Of a stretch of DNA of 64,000 bases, positions 42,479 to 53,963 are shown in pieces. The stretch lies in assembly GCA_024195585.1 (NCBI GenBank), contig SWBL01000097.1:85807-149806 (forward strand), in the 5' to 3' direction. Each line of letters opens with the position of its first letter. The stretch's first letter is position 1. The position numbers and the translations under genes are program-made. The stretch comes from Aureobasidium sp. EXF-3400 (taxonomy: Eukaryota > Ascomycota > Dothideomycetes > Dothideales > Saccotheciaceae). The notes below the pieces were generated by a model. It saw only the letters and a list, made by a program, of their open reading frames with translations. It made no database searches and had not been told where the DNA came from.

Positions 42479-45127
42479 ATGTCAGAAGCCCCCGAATCTA
42501 AGAACTCCACTAACAAGCGCCGGAGAGTCGAAGGCTCAATCGGGGGCGCAAATATACGCTTGTGTCCCCATTGCGGGCGAACCTTCAAGAGGACCGAGCA
42601 TTTGTCGCGACATGTGCGGACTCGTAAGTCTACTGATGGCCCCCGTATCGTGACGATAGTTCATAGCCAACCTGTGCAGACACCAAGGAGAAGCCTTTCT
42701 CGTGTAATTGTGGTGCTTCGTTCGGGCGACGAGACCTGCTCACTCGACATCAGAGAGTGAGTGGGCATGATCCAGCCGACGCTCAACACGACACACCGGC
42801 CGGCGTCAACGCTCTTCAACAAGCACAAAGCGAGGGCAGCCATTCTAACGAATCGACTAATACTCTTGTTGATCCACTCAATACGCGAGATGCTTTGCGG
42901 AAGAATTCGCAGCCTCAAACAGAAACATCAATTCATCAAGCTACCTTCGTGTCGCATGACGAACAGTCGCGAGACCTATCACAACCCAGATATTACAGCG
43001 CCGCAGCTATACCAACTCCCTTACCGGGAATCAATGATATAATGGATCCATGCGATCCTGTCTCGTCGCTGGACTTGTCAGGCATTGACCCCGACATTCC
43101 ATTTCGCGATTTTGCCAGCTTCCTTGACGGAGTCGGCTTATGCGTTGACTGGAGTCCGATACTCGAGAGACTGGAAGAGCCTTCAACGATCAAGGATACC
43201 CCGCGACCTACGTCTTCGAATATTGACGTACGGGCTAGAGCAGGATCACCATTCAGTTCATGGTTGCCATCAGCCCCGACCAAGGACAGGACCACGGACG
43301 GCGTTTGTAACATATCGAGTATGTTGTGCCTTCAGAGCGTCTGATAAATTCATACTCACACAAACAGATCCTCGCATTGTTGATTCTGAAGCTAGACGCT
43401 TTGATGTGACAGAAGAGCAGCGCAGCAGGCTCGAACATGCCATCGGCTTGTCGCTTCACATCGTCGATCCCACATTCCGATTACCGTCTCGTCATTCTCT
43501 CACCAGGTATATCAAGTCCTTCTTCGGTGGCTTCCACTTGCACATGCCATTCATACATGTACCGACCTGGCGTCTGGACGACCATCCAATCGAAGTGATA
43601 TTTGGCATTGCTGCTATCGGTGCGCAATACTGTTTTGAAAAACGAGCGGCAGAACAACTCTTCTTTGCTGGGAAGGCTCTTGTCACGAACAAGCTCACAG
43701 GATCATCGGCGACTAATGATGCTCACCCACTGTCGTTGGACTCTGCTGGAAACCATAATCAGCAGACTTACGGGACCTCCACCATGCCTCCGTCAATTGA
43801 GATCATCAGAGCTCTGCTCACACTCATGGGCTATGCGACCTGGGACCCAAAACCGAAGATGGTGCATCAAGCTTTCGCCATTCGCGAAACCCTGACCCAG
43901 TTCCTCAGAAGTGAAGGCTTACACGAACTTGAGGTTGCGCACCCTGCTCCTTCTATAGAAGGGGAATGGCGCTCCTGGATTATTGAAGAATCCTCTCGAC
44001 GCTCGAAAATGGTTGCTTTCTCATTTCTCCATACGCACAGCATTGCATATGACGTATACCCACCTCTCCGGAGCAACGAAGTGGGACTTCGTCTGCCTTG
44101 CTCGACTCTAGAATGGAACGCCCCTTCAGCTATGTTGTGGGACATCGCAAGGAAGTCGATATCGAAACCACAGCTGTATTTCAAAGAAGCTTTGTCTTTT
44201 CTGCTGGACCATAAGAGTGAGCCGACTAGACTTGATCCAATCCCCACGCCTCTGGGAAATTATGTCTTACTGCATGGATTGATACAAAGAATACACATTG
44301 TCAGAGATTTGAGCCTGCCAGTCATGAGCGACATGGCAGCTCTCCCACCTGAGGAGGTCGAAAAGCTTGAGTAAGATATCCCGAATCAGAGCCGAAACGC
44401 ATTATGCTAATGATCCTTTGTAGACGCGGTCTTCGGTGCTGGACGTCAGGTTGGCAACAAGCACCAGAATCTTCACTCGATCCAAATAACGAGAATGGTC
44501 CGATACCTTTCACATCCAGCTCGCTACTTGCCCTGGCCTACGCCCGTATCTATCTAAACCTCGGACCATACCGACAACTTCACATGCGAGACCCACAGCG
44601 CATTGCCAGAGCTTTAGCGGGGTGCCCCGAGATCGATCGCAGCGAAGGTGTCATTGCAGCGCTGCTGTACGCTACACACATGCTTGGCATTCCCGTCAGA
44701 CTGGGTGTTGATCGAGTCGCTAAGAGTCAAGCGTTTTTCTGGAGCGTCAGGCACTCCTTGGCCAGCCTGGACTGTGCGATACTTCTGAGCAAATGGCTGC
44801 TAAATCTGACCCGTACTGTAGCGACAAATCCGCTGAATGGTAAGCGCAATCCAAACCCTCATGGTACTAGATTGCTAATAGGTATTAGATAGCGAAGAAA
44901 GGATCTGGTACTGGGTCAAGTGTATTGTCGAAGAAGCATATGCAGTCGTTGACTTTGACGAAGACCGACCGGAAGTCATGGATACTTCCAACTCTACTGG
45001 TCTCGCTCTGGCCGTGCTGAAGATCTGGGCACACTTCTTCATGAGCAATTCACAATGGCCATTCATCAACATCATCGGTCAAGGTTTGGCAATCTACCGT
45101 GGCATGTTGGTCCAGACAAATGTTTGA
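42479..45127 (+). CDS. C2H2 zinc-finger transcription factor with fungal MHR domain
   Basis: Five exons, 42479-42623, 42680-43318, 43368-44370, 44424-44839 and 44889-45127, give 813 residues; introns of 56, 49, 53 and 49 nt. Two tandem N-terminal fingers span the first splice site: CPHCGRTFKRTEHLSRHVRT/H and the shortened CNCGASFGRRDLLTRHQRVSGH. A disordered linker follows, then the fungal-specific domain from about residue 270 (SLHIVDPTFRLPSRHSLTRYIKSFFGGFHLHMPFIHVPTW...) to the end (...FFMSNSQWPFINIIGQGLAIY). This layout occurs in many Pezizomycotina pathway regulators. It may control the adjacent cupin, permease and amidase, but this is inference from position. Confidence 0.88.
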
Positions 45128-45973
45128 CGATGTTTTGCCAACCCGAATTCGAATATGTGGACAAACATTGACTCTTCGAGCACAATAGTCGAATCACCTC
45201 ATGCTTGGGCAAGAAGACGCACTTCCGTGTCGATGCCCGATCACAGTATAGACTTGGCTCAAGAGATCCTCGCCTACCTCCTTCTTTTGGTTTGGTCTCT
45301 TTGCGCCGATCGTAGCTCATGTCGCGGGCCGCTTCGCCTGTCAGTCTGTGGACGGTCTCGTTAAGTCGCGGGGTCAGCGAGTCAAAAACTGGGCTATTCA
45401 CCGCAGAGGACTTGCACATGACCAGAACCTGCAGAAAATTGATGATCTACCTGAAGACGGACAAGTCACGGCCATCTTGAATGCTTTGTCAACTGCATGG
45501 ACCGTGCCGAGGTTGACAAATTAAGCCTCAGTATAGATTAATACGACCGGTACGACACGGGATATCGAGAAAAAAATGCGGGGCATGCGTTTCAGCACCA
45601 TCGCGTGCTGGGGAAGTGAAATTCCAAGGAAACCGAAGCATCTCGAAGGTCCAATGGGATGCCTGAGAATTGCAAACAGAGGCCTCGAACGCACGCGCTA
45701 CATACTGGGACCTATAGTAAGCTTCAACCAACGCTGGACGGTCTTCTATACCATGCGTCAACCTGCTCGCCTCGGCAGTTGTTTCGAGATTGGCCTGACC
45801 ATGTCTCTCGCTTATATCTGGATCAAACGGCCTTACTTGACATTGATTACTGGCCTGAAGATCTGATCCGGGTATATATAAGATGTCTTGCCGCTCTGCA
45901 AGAATGCCAGACAACGATTGTCATCTTGACTCTTGCTTCTCCTACGCTTTGGCAGCTCTTCTCATTGCTCAGC
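45128..45973. other. Spacer with orphan reading frame and cutinase promoter
   Basis: 846 bp. A plus frame open from about 45250 to TAA at 45526 (~92 codons, protein-like composition, no ATG, preceded by a TAG that could be a splice acceptor) may be a gene remnant. Other frames (45528-45914 minus, 45576-45866 plus) overlap without motifs. TATATATAAG at 45873-45882 is the likely TATA box of the cutinase, 92-101 bp before its ATG. Confidence 0.4.
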
Positions 45974-46896
45974 ATGTCGTCTCTCGCCGCCTGGACCAAG
46001 GCTGCCTGCCTGCTCCTTCTTGCTTCCGAAGCCTTTGCAAGTCCCATTGAGAAGGTCGAGCAGCTTGAAAAGCGTGCCGTTTGCACGAAATACAGTATGT
46101 CTTGCCAGCAGAAACCCGGAATTATCATCATTGGTTCTGATACTATCTCAAGCTCTCATTGAGACCCGTGGTACCAATGAGCCTCAGGGCCCCTCCAACA
46201 GTTTCAAGACCATGAACGCAGCCATCATCGCTCAAGTCATGGGTGGCACCGAGGTTCGTGTTCCTAGATTCGCTATGTATAACAAAGACTGATTGGAATG
46301 CAGTACGACACTGTCTACCCTGCCAGTATCGACCAAATCTCCGTCGTTGGTACTACTGATGTAAGCCGAGTCTTGAGTGCCATGACCAAAAGTCTAGTCT
46401 ACAGTACTGACAACCACAGATCATCAACCAGGTCAACACTGGATTGAAGTCCGACCCCAACAGATGTTTCATTCTAGAAGGATACTCTCAGGGTGCCGCA
46501 GCCACCGTTGACGCCATGCCCAAGCTTACTGGTGCCGCGTTCAATGCGATCAAGGGTGTCTTCCTCATTGGAAACCCTCACCACAAGGCCGGCCTGGCTT
46601 GCAACGTTGACGCCACCGGCGGCACTACCACTAAGAACGTCAACGGTCTTACCGTTCTCGTGAGCAGCATTCCTGCTACCTGGGTCAGCAAGACACTGGA
46701 CGTTTGCGCTTATGTAAGTCACCATTCTTCTAAAAGTCCAACGTACACACAGCTAATAATATGACAGGGTGATGGTGTCTGCGATACGACTCATGGTCTC
46801 GGCATTACTGCTGCTCACTTGTCTTACAAGTCTGATGCAAACGTACAGAACCAGGGCATCAAGTTCGTCACTGGAAAGCTGCAAGGCACCAGCTAG
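45974..46896 (+). CDS. Secreted cutinase, CE5
   Basis: Five exons, 45974-46094, 46153-46253, 46304-46360, 46420-46713 and 46768-46896, give 233 residues. A signal peptide (LLLLASEAFA) and a KR-type propeptide site (EKVEQLEKR) precede the mature enzyme, which begins around CTKY/TLIETRGTNEPQGPS. The catalytic Ser lies in GYSQG, the Asp in the CAYGDGVCD loop, and the His in the following ITAAHLSY. Four Cys in conserved places fit the two disulfides of cutinases. It hydrolyses cutin and other polyesters or short acyl esters (some relatives are acetylxylan esterases). Secretion of a plant-polymer enzyme suits a plant-associated or saprobic fungus. Confidence 0.92.
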
Positions 46897-47294
46897 ATAT
46901 CTTCTTCTCTCATATTCCACGACAATTTGACATCGCACAAGATCGGTCGACAGTCAGCAAATGAGCTTTCTGATTTCAAGCCTCTTATCGTTCGCCCCGT
47001 TGACTATGTGATGTGATGATTGCGACGGTGCTTACGACCTCCAATGATATGCGATTGTCCACTGGGTGCATGATATTTTGTTCTGCATGAGACAACAAAC
47101 AACAGCAGAAGCTGTGCAACTCATTGTGGAGCTTCTCGGTGAGTTTTGGAACCAGATATGCCATGAACGTTCGCGAACATGAGGTGCAACTTTGGAGCCA
47201 AGCTCAAGTCACAAGAAAGCACTAGATCAAACGCTTCGGGGAAATCTAGAAAGCGTCAATTGTGACAGAAAAGGAATCTAAATTATCTACAAAT
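46897..47294. other. Tail-to-tail spacer, no gene
   Basis: 398 bp between the 3' ends of the cutinase (plus) and FMN oxidase (minus) genes. Nothing recognisable. Confidence 0.45.
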
Positions 47295-48519
47295 TCAAGG
47301 CAGAGGTGTACCAAAGAATTCCAACTCAACTCGTCGAGTGTTGACAAAAGTCCGGTTTCCCCGAACGTTGTTTGAATCAGCTTCTCCAATCAATGCCAAC
47401 TCAGTGGTCAACTCCTTCTTGATGATATCCAAGAGCTTCGAAACACCTTGCTGGCCATAGACATTGGCATACATAGGCGCACGACCCAGACCGACTGCAC
47501 GCGCACCCAGAGCCAACAAGGTGATGATGTGGCTCGCGCGACGTACACCTCCATCGGCGTAGATCTCGATTTTGTCAAAGACTTCAGGGTAGAGCCGGTG
47601 CACGTCAAGCAGTACTTCAACAGCAGTGGGTGCCAAGTCGACAACACGGCCGCCGTGGTTGGAGATGTAGACGGCAGGGAAGCCTAGGTCAGCGCAGAGC
47701 TTGACGTCGTGAGCTGTCTTTACACCCTTGGGGACGATTGGTAGAGTCGTCATGTTTCTCAGCTTGTTCAGTGAGTCTATCGTGAAGGATGAACTGTGAC
47801 CGGCATCGCCACCTGCAGAGAAGCGAAGGTAGCGGTCTCTGATGCCGTTGACTCCCTGTATTCTAATCAGATGTTTATTTGTAGCATGAGACATGTTCAC
47901 GTACCGTGTTGTCTACCGTCAAGAAGATGGCCTTGAATCCTGCCTTCTCCATCCGTTTCAACTCATCCTGAAGCTGCGCCGTGTCTGACCAGATGTATTC
48001 TTGATGGAACATGACTTGTCCCTTGGAAGCTGCCGCACCGATCTGCTCAATCGATTGTGACGAAGAAATCGAAGGTACGTATAGAAGGTTTGCAGCACCA
48101 GCAGCCTTCGCAAGATTCGTTTCAGCACCATTGCTTGCATAGCCAGCCTTTGCCGCGGGAGCAATGAAAAAGGGTGCATCGAATTGGTATCCAAGAATGC
48201 TTGTATTCGTGTTGATGTTGGACACGTCCGTGAAGCTGAAACCATTCAATCGAATCTTTTCCCAGTCGCGCATGTTGGCGTTATAGGTGATTTCATCCAG
48301 AGCGGCCGTGCGATAGTAAGCATAATTCTTGTCGGATAGGACGTTTTTGGCGGCAATCTGAAAGTCATTTGCATCTACAAGGTCTTCAATGGGTGGAAGA
48401 GTTCCAGTTGTCCAGGCTGAGGTGTCAAGTCCAGTGTCGGGAAGACCTTCTGTGTCGATCTGAACAGCGAGAGTGGTGGCCGCACAGAGTGCCAATGAAA
48501 TAGCGAATGAACGCATCAT
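47295..48519 (-). CDS. FMN-dependent 2-hydroxyacid oxidase (lactate oxidase/LldD family), predicted secreted
   Basis: Two exons, 48519-47905 and 47855-47295, with a 49-nt intron rejoining FLTVDNT/GVNGIRDR, give 391 residues (start at 48516 equally possible). Conserved FMN-dehydrogenase blocks are present: APAAKAGYASNGAETNLAKAA, the catalytic SNHGGR with the active-site His, EIYADGGVRRASHI and LGARAVGLGRAPMYA. There is no cytochrome b5 domain, unlike flavocytochrome b2. Residues 1-18 (MMRSFAISLALCAATTLA) form a good signal peptide, which is unusual for the family and suggests an extracellular enzyme oxidising a 2-hydroxyacid such as lactate or glycolate with O2 to make H2O2. The substrate is not proven. 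Confidence 0.88.
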
Positions 48520-49752
48520 GTGAGAGTTTGCAAGAGGGAACGAGCAATCGAATTGGAACGAGGGTGGACCTTTAGAAGATTCTTATACGGTCTTGCCCTA
48601 CTGACAGCTTTTCCAAAGATAGCTTCGAAGGCGGCAGCAGCAGTCCGTTCGCCTAAGCTTTTATTGTTCGTGCGACTGATCTGCAAAACATTGCATGCGT
48701 CTCCATGCAGGATTCGTAGCCAAGTGCGCCGAACTCCCAATGTGTCGTCTGCAAGAGTCGCACTTGTACATTTACGGCGGTAGATTGTGCACTGTCATCT
48801 CAGAACAGTGCCATGATATGGCGCCACAACAGGCTCAGGCACGGGGTCGAGTACAGTCTGCATTACCTGTCGCCGAGCCCGGGAGGTCTGTCGTATACAT
48901 TTGTTAGGGCTGAGCAACGACATCGATAGCCGTTGTGTCGCGTGGACTGCGAATGTGCCGACATGAAGTCGTGTGCGCAACGAGTCTCACATGCGCATTG
49001 GCGAAGACCTGGTGGAGAAGACGAGTACACGATTAGCGATGAACACGAATACGACATTGCACTCTCGTGTTTGTTAATACAAGCGAGCCGGCGTCAAGAC
49101 CAAGGATGCGAGCGAGCCCTGTCGCGCATGAAGTTATTGAACGCATGCATCAGTGGATGGCGGGCCTTGCATACAAATGACTTGATGAAAAGAAGAGGAC
49201 CCTGGGATCGCCATATTTGCACCTGTTGATTTCTTATCTGATCCATGACGCGCCTCGCATCGGGTGATGTCGGTGCTCGGCACTGTTTCAGCATGTCAAT
49301 TCTCCTCCACTTTCTCGAGAGCTCGGACGAAGCATTGTTCTTTACCCGTGCCGTCACCCGCAGATCTGATATCTCGCATGCTGAGTCTTTAACGTGTTTC
49401 GTTCGCAACGATCTGCGACTGACATGACCTTATGGCGTTCTCAGATCTCTTGTCTCCATCATTGATGTCGCCTGTAGACATCATCCTGAGAGCGACAGCC
49501 TTTAAGCATCGTAAGGACTTGCCTGAATTTGACGTTCGGTAGCCCACTGGCCCTTTGCAAGTCTGACTTCGGAAGACAACCTGACTGGAGTCATTGGACA
49601 GACGTTGTCTTTGGACAATACAATACGGAATAACTAACTACAGACCACTTTGCGGCCCACTATCGCCAGCGCACTGAATCTCGCAATCAATACATTCTTA
49701 TGGCTGCAGCTCCCCATCGTTCATCTGCTCCCGCCCTGGCGTCGCTTGAAGC
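48520..49752. other. 1.2-kb spacer, no gene called
   Basis: Contains the promoter of the FMN oxidase and the 3' flank of the sugar transporter. The frames at 48520-48783, 48933-49229 and 49094-49408 overlap on both strands without motifs. I see nothing else in it. Confidence 0.4.
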
Positions 49753-51906
49753 CTAGGCAAACACTTTGGCCTCCTGCTTAGCGCGCTCAGACATGAGGGC
49801 AGCGTTCTTATTGCCACTCTGATCAGAAGACGTGGGAGTGTTCTTGAACTTCCAAGCGGGAATCTTGCGCTCGTAGAGTTCGTCGAGTTCCCAGTAAGTG
49901 CGGCCATATGTCTTTGGAGAGTTAGCAAATACATGATCAATTCTGCATGTTGACTTACCTCAGGGTAGTAGAGCCAGAGGAGGATAGTGAAAGGTACGAG
50001 GAGTCCTGCCCAGACATAGACTGCCTTGATACCCAGGTTGGCGGCATCGGGGCTGATTATGTAAGAGACTGTCCACTGGAAGACAACACTGCAATCATGT
50101 CAGGAAGGTCGAGACCACGACTTTGCGTGTGACTTACAAGCCGAGACCGTAGCATCCTAGATTGAAAGAGGTTGTCTGAGCTCTGAGACGGGGTGTCGAA
50201 GTTTCTCCGGCAGCGACGAAGCCAATAGGACCGGCTGAGGCACCATAGCAGATGACCCACAGCAACAAGAAGCCGAGAGCTGCTTTGGGTGCCCCAGCGG
50301 TCTTGAAGAACGCGGTTGATCCAAGACAGATGTTGAATACGCACATCATGAAACATCCGCTAAGTTGAGTATTAGTGTTGTCTTTCTGGATGTTCAAAAT
50401 CTCACTCACCCAACGAGTAGGGGTCTACGTCCAATGTGCTCGCAGGCAACCAAAGATGCGGAAATTGAGACAATGAGAAGTACGAATCTGTTGTCTGTCA
50501 GCCTTTGTATGACAAGTATTCGAGGAAAGAACGAACGTAATGATGGTAACGAGGAAGGGATCTGCTAGTCCAGCAACTTTGAAGAAGTACTAGAGAGGTC
50601 AGCATGAGTTGTAGTACGGAACTTCGATGCACTGACTGTAGAGTAGGAGAAGACGATGGGTGCACCGGCTGCCCATTGACTGCAGATACCAAGACATCCA
50701 GCCAGAGTTCTACGCCAGTTCTTGCTGTTGAAAATCTCGAAGAACGACGAGCCACGTGAGACGGAGGCTAACTCTAATTCAGCTTCGATACCGTGCTGCA
50801 CGACGCGATACTCGTGTTCCTGGAGAGCTGTCTGTAAGCACTTGCTCGATATTGCAGGAAGTGTGGACACATACCACATCGTAACCCGCGATGTTACCAT
50901 AGAGCTTCAGCATTGAGCGTTTGGCCTGCTCATGCTGGCCCTTGCGAGAGTGATATATGTGCGACTCTGGAACGAACCAGATGAAGATGACGAGAACCTG
51001 AGAGAAGAAATTTAGTGCGCGGTCATCCAACTGAATTGTCCCAGAGGATGGGTACTCACAGCAGTGAAGGCAAACTCTGTGGCGATCAAAGGCTTCCACT
51101 TGTTCGGTTGATGGACAACCACTAGTTGCGTTGCGATAGCTGCGATGAGTTGTCCAAACCCGAGACAGAGTTGGTAGGCACCGATCATGAAGCCACGAAT
51201 CTGGAAAGGAGCGATCTCCGAGATGTATGTGATTAAGATTGATTGAGCAAGACCGACGCCCAGGCGAACGAAGACTGCTGCACCGAGCCAGCTCTGCCAA
51301 CTGAACGCAGTGATCTCGGTGATCGATCCTCCAAGAAGGACGACAATAGCACCGATCATGGCCTTCCTGTGATGGACTAGTCAGTGACTGTACCGCGCCC
51401 AGCAGCATATGTGTGACCTACTTCCTGCCGAAACGATCGGCAAACCATCCTCCGGCAAACATTCCCAAGGTCTTGGACATCTCTGCAAAGCCTTGCCAGT
51501 ACGACACAACCTTGGCGCTGACGGCAGGCTTCCCATCAATTGTGGTGTCGTACATCTGATTGATAAACGCTTGCATCGGAATGACATTGCCCGGGACTTG
51601 CTGCTGGAACTATTTGGTTGTCAGAATGAGTCTATGTGATTTTTAGCATATACTGACACCATCGTTGAGTGCTGCCCAGTTCAGGACCATGCAGAACAGC
51701 ATCGCCTTCCAGAAAGTCTTGACGGTGAGCCAACGTCCAAGTCCTTGGAAGTGATTAGCGACAGCTCCCTCCATCAATCACGAACTCAGATACTTACCTG
51801 CATATCTTGTCTCAAGGACCTCACCGTGATGGTCATCCAGGTTCTCAAAGTGTTGAGTCACTGTCGCATCTTTGATGTCGGTCTGTTTGGAGTCGTATTC
51901 AGCCAT
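49753..51906 (-). CDS. MFS sugar transporter (maltose/hexose permease type)
   Basis: Eleven exons: 51906-51798, 51743-51658, 51609-51422, 51366-51060, 50997-50875, 50819-50637, 50589-50537, 50487-50410, 50359-50138, 50088-49959, 49911-49753; all ten introns are 47-62 nt and frame-consistent, giving 545 residues. Family markers are ADRFGRKKAM after helix 2, PFQIRGFMIGAYQLCLGFGQ, VPESHIYH (PESPR position), IGRRPLL, and YPETYGRTYWELDELYE near the C terminus. Twelve helices are predicted in the plasma membrane. The general alpha-glucoside/hexose:H+ symporter group is most similar. It starts a run of sugar-metabolism genes (to 58516), so a rarer sugar or polyol is a reasonable guess. Confidence 0.92.
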
Positions 51907-52740
51907 GTCGAGAAAGGATGAAGAGTATGCTGGAAGATCGTATCTGGATGGAAAGACTAAGGCAAGGGATCGGCTATGTCTTATAGCTTGTGCCAGTCCG
52001 TATCAAGAGGTTGCGGAGAGGTGGTTGGCGCTGGAATAGACTTTCTGGGGTATCTCGCGCTTCCCCATGGGCGCAAGAAGGTTCGATACGCGTGGTGTAC
52101 CGTACCCAGTAGCATGGTCAACACTTTAGGGCTATCGGACCATAGTACTCCGAAGCGTAGTATACCCTGTGATTGGACGGACATCGGCAGGAAAGTTCTC
52201 CAAGTTGTTAATATGGCACATGATCATAGTCGTATCGATGTGTCGGAGCTTGAATGCTGTCGGAATTGTGAACTAAACAGGCCTGTTCCGGTGCTGCCGT
52301 GACTTCGCGTTGTCGGTGGTATTGGACCGACTGCGGCTCACACTCAATTGAGCTCGAGCCGTGCCCCCTAGCTTACAACGACGTGAACGAGTGACTGACC
52401 ATCTGACGCTCATCATCCGAAACGAAGTTCTGTTGCTGTCTTCCCAGATAGTCATTGTGATTGCAAAATGTCAATGACAAATGTCGATGGCGAGAGAGTG
52501 ACAAGTACTTGATCTTACAAGAATTATCATGCATCGCTACTATCATTCATGTGAATTCTATGAAAGGACAAGATTAGTTATATGCAGACAGTCTAGCTCT
52601 TCGTCAAGGTTCTGAGAGATGAAGGCAAGTAAGAGTGTCCCGATTCGCACGTATAAACTTGAGAAGATGTCTAGGAAGCAAAGGAGGATTTCAACGGGTA
52701 TAGAGCTAATGTAGAATACGTGATACGATCTCAAATCTAA
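51907..52740. other. Spacer: promoter of sugar transporter, 3' flank of SDR
   Basis: 834 bp. A 108-codon plus frame at 51976-52302 overlaps minus frames and has no motif. No gene called. Confidence 0.4.
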
Positions 52741-53664
52741 CTAGAAGACAATCGCGCCGCCATCAACGACGATATCAGTCCCGTTTATGTAAGAACTGGT
52801 CTCCGCTGATAGCATGACTATCGCGCCAGTGAGTTCTTCTGGCGTACCCATACGACCAGTAGGGTTCCTTGCTGCCCACACGTCTCTCGCTTCGGCGATA
52901 CCTGGCCCCTCGTTCAAGATTGTGTCCATGTAGCCAGGACTGACCGAGTTGGTTCGAATCCCGTATCGAGCCCACTCAGCTGCAAGACAGTTCTTCAGCG
53001 TGATGAGAGCTGCCTTGCTCACATTGTAAGCGGCTTGAGGTTGTGGGTAGTTGACTCTGTGTGCAGAGATGGAGGCTGTGAAAACGATGGATCCTCCAGT
53101 ACCCTGATCGACCATCTTTCGTGCGACAGCCTGAGCGCAGAGGAACGAGCCAGTAGTGTTGACATCTATGATGCGCCGCCACTGAGCTGCAGACATATCG
53201 AGAGCATTGAAGCAGCCAACGATACCGCTGAAGCAAAGGAGGTGATCGATCGTACCGAGTGTGTCTGCTGCAAGATTCACTGCATCTCGCACAGCCATGT
53301 CGTCCGTAACGTCTACCTGGAGGCAAGCGATGATGCAGGACGGAAAACGCTCTCTCAAAGGGACAAGCATGTTCTCAGATTGATTCGCATTGACGTCGAA
53401 AATAGCAAGGCCAGAGAGACCATGTTCAAGCAGGGCGGAACAAGCTGCAAGACCGAGCGTTCCTGTACCACCAGTAATGATTGCATTGCCATGGACTGCG
53501 AATCTCCCGAGAGCACTGTCACTGGTTTTGGTACCAAGATTTTATGACGGTGCAGGAGTCAAAGACTGATCGTCGCCTGTGCTGAGGACCATATGAGGGA
53601 TTGACCGTTTGCTGAGGTCATTCCTGGCTGCATCTGTGGTTGACATATCTGGAATTGATATCAT
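52741..53664 (-). CDS. Sorbose-reductase-like SDR with interrupted frame
   Basis: The frame runs from an ATG at 53664 (or 53646) to TAG at 52741 and would give 307 residues, but codon 41 (53544-53542) is TAA. After the TAA the SDR is complete: ITGGTGTLGLA cofactor motif, FSGIVG in place of NNAG, TASIS catalytic Ser, YNVSK, and a VDGGAIVF C terminus. The next ATG (53370) would delete the Rossmann motif. A weak in-frame 84-nt intron (53605-53522, GTCAAT...CAG) could remove the stop. So this is either a gene with a poor intron or a recent pseudogene. Relatives reduce sorbose, fructose or xylulose with NADPH. It diverges from a Zn2Cys6 regulator. Confidence 0.72.
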
Positions 53665-53963
53665 GGTGTACAATTGACCGAACGATCGTCTAAAGGAAGT
53701 TGTTTGCAAGATTCTGAGGCGTCAGGCAAGACGATTTGAACCATCAAAACTTGATTGTTTGCATGCATGCTCTTCTCGGCCTCGCCAGTCTTGTCCACCG
53801 ACCTGTACATGCGATTTCGACATCGGAGCAGTGTTCACCGAAGGGTCGGCCTAAAGTGGTCCTCGTCAACGGTGCGCCAAGCAAGACCCCTCATTGCCTC
53901 CGTTCATCCCTCGCCGTCCACGCTCCGGCCTGCTTCTGCGATTATGATCGATGATAGAGCCCG

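Noticed and set aside
52950..52965. GGTTCGAATCCCG, a perfect tRNA B-box word
   Set aside because: It lies inside the SDR coding region on the opposite strand (codons for G-I-R-T, a common SDR sequence); no A-box, acceptor stem or anticodon arm surrounds it.
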